Of a DNA stretch of 15,129 nucleotides, positions 15,072-15,129 are shown piece by piece. The stretch lies in assembly GCA_023423835.1 (NCBI GenBank), contig JAFAEW010000068.1:1-15129 (forward strand), read 5' to 3'. This DNA comes from Bacteroidota bacterium (GTDB taxonomy: Bacteria; Bacteroidota; Bacteroidia; Chitinophagales; Chitinophagaceae). Numbering within the stretch: the first letter of the stretch is position 1; each line of letters starts with the position of its first letter. Under the pieces are notes generated by a model that was not told the DNA's origin, made no database searches, and saw nothing but the letters and a program-made list of their open reading frames with translations. The position numbers were made by a program, and so were the translations under genes.

Positions 15072-15129
15072 TTTACCCACCGGCACCGAACGGCCAATAA
15101 ATTCGCTACTTTAGCGCAAATTGTAACTT

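Larger units (their letters stand above)
14811..15129. other. gene-free right-hand spacer
   Basis: I see no coding frame. It contains the possible DUF4402 promoter, the four 11-bp repeats, the stem-loop, and TACTTTAG at 15107-15114 on the plus strand. That last element is one mismatch from TAnnTTTG, and would suit a plus-strand gene starting just past the window. Confidence 0.5.

Overview
The window looks like a chromosomal segment of a Bacteroidota bacterium, probably Chitinophagales or a close relative. Three things point there: several -7 promoter elements of the form TAnnTTTG, which is specific to this phylum; Bacteroidota-type proteins (DUF4402, DUF4345, a ligase-associated DEXH helicase, a CarB half that ends without the allosteric domain); and a moderate, AT-leaning composition. 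I see no rRNA, tRNA, insertion sequence, prophage gene or CRISPR array. Most of it is housekeeping and envelope genes in short transcription units on both strands.

Layout: 1-763 (-) is the N-terminal part of an AsmA-like envelope protein, apparently co-transcribed behind an alpha/beta-hydrolase esterase (784-1515, -). Facing it, a MacB/FtsX-type ABC permease (1661-2917, +) is followed by the folD-queE pair (3063-4566, +; overlapping by 23 bp). A 66-aa conserved-looking small protein (4572-4772, -) converges on queE. After a gene-free gap come a DUF4345 membrane protein (5080-5511, -) and a Crp/Fnr-type regulator (5583-6173, -). Each has an inverted repeat about 40 bp upstream of its probable transcription start. 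An exported M14-metallopeptidase-like protein (6261-7199, -) and a ligase-associated Lhr-type helicase (7351 to about 9852, -) follow. The helicase diverges from pbpC (9881-12262, +) over only about 30 bp. A TMEM220-like membrane protein (12353-12778, +) converges on a gene for only the second half of the carbamoyl-phosphate synthase large subunit (12892-14082, -). A secreted DUF4402 protein (14241-14810, -) with a good terminator comes next, then a regulatory-looking spacer to the right edge.

The most interesting signals are these. (1) carB is split: only the C-terminal synthetase half is here, starting in what looks like the old inter-domain linker and with its own promoter. (2) Four exact-period 11-bp repeats of the YTTAAK-N5 type (PmrA/QseB-like operator) lie at 14929-14966, next to a long imperfect stem-loop at 15017-15071. 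(3) The Crp-family gene and its DUF4345 neighbour carry palindromes at class-II activator distance. (4) The -7 box ends exactly 5 nt before the start codon at three unrelated genes, implying leaderless or nearly leaderless mRNAs. (5) The helicase has no in-frame ATG start at all. No complete new multi-gene system is evident. The single-gene families and regulatory sites above are the best candidates for follow-up.
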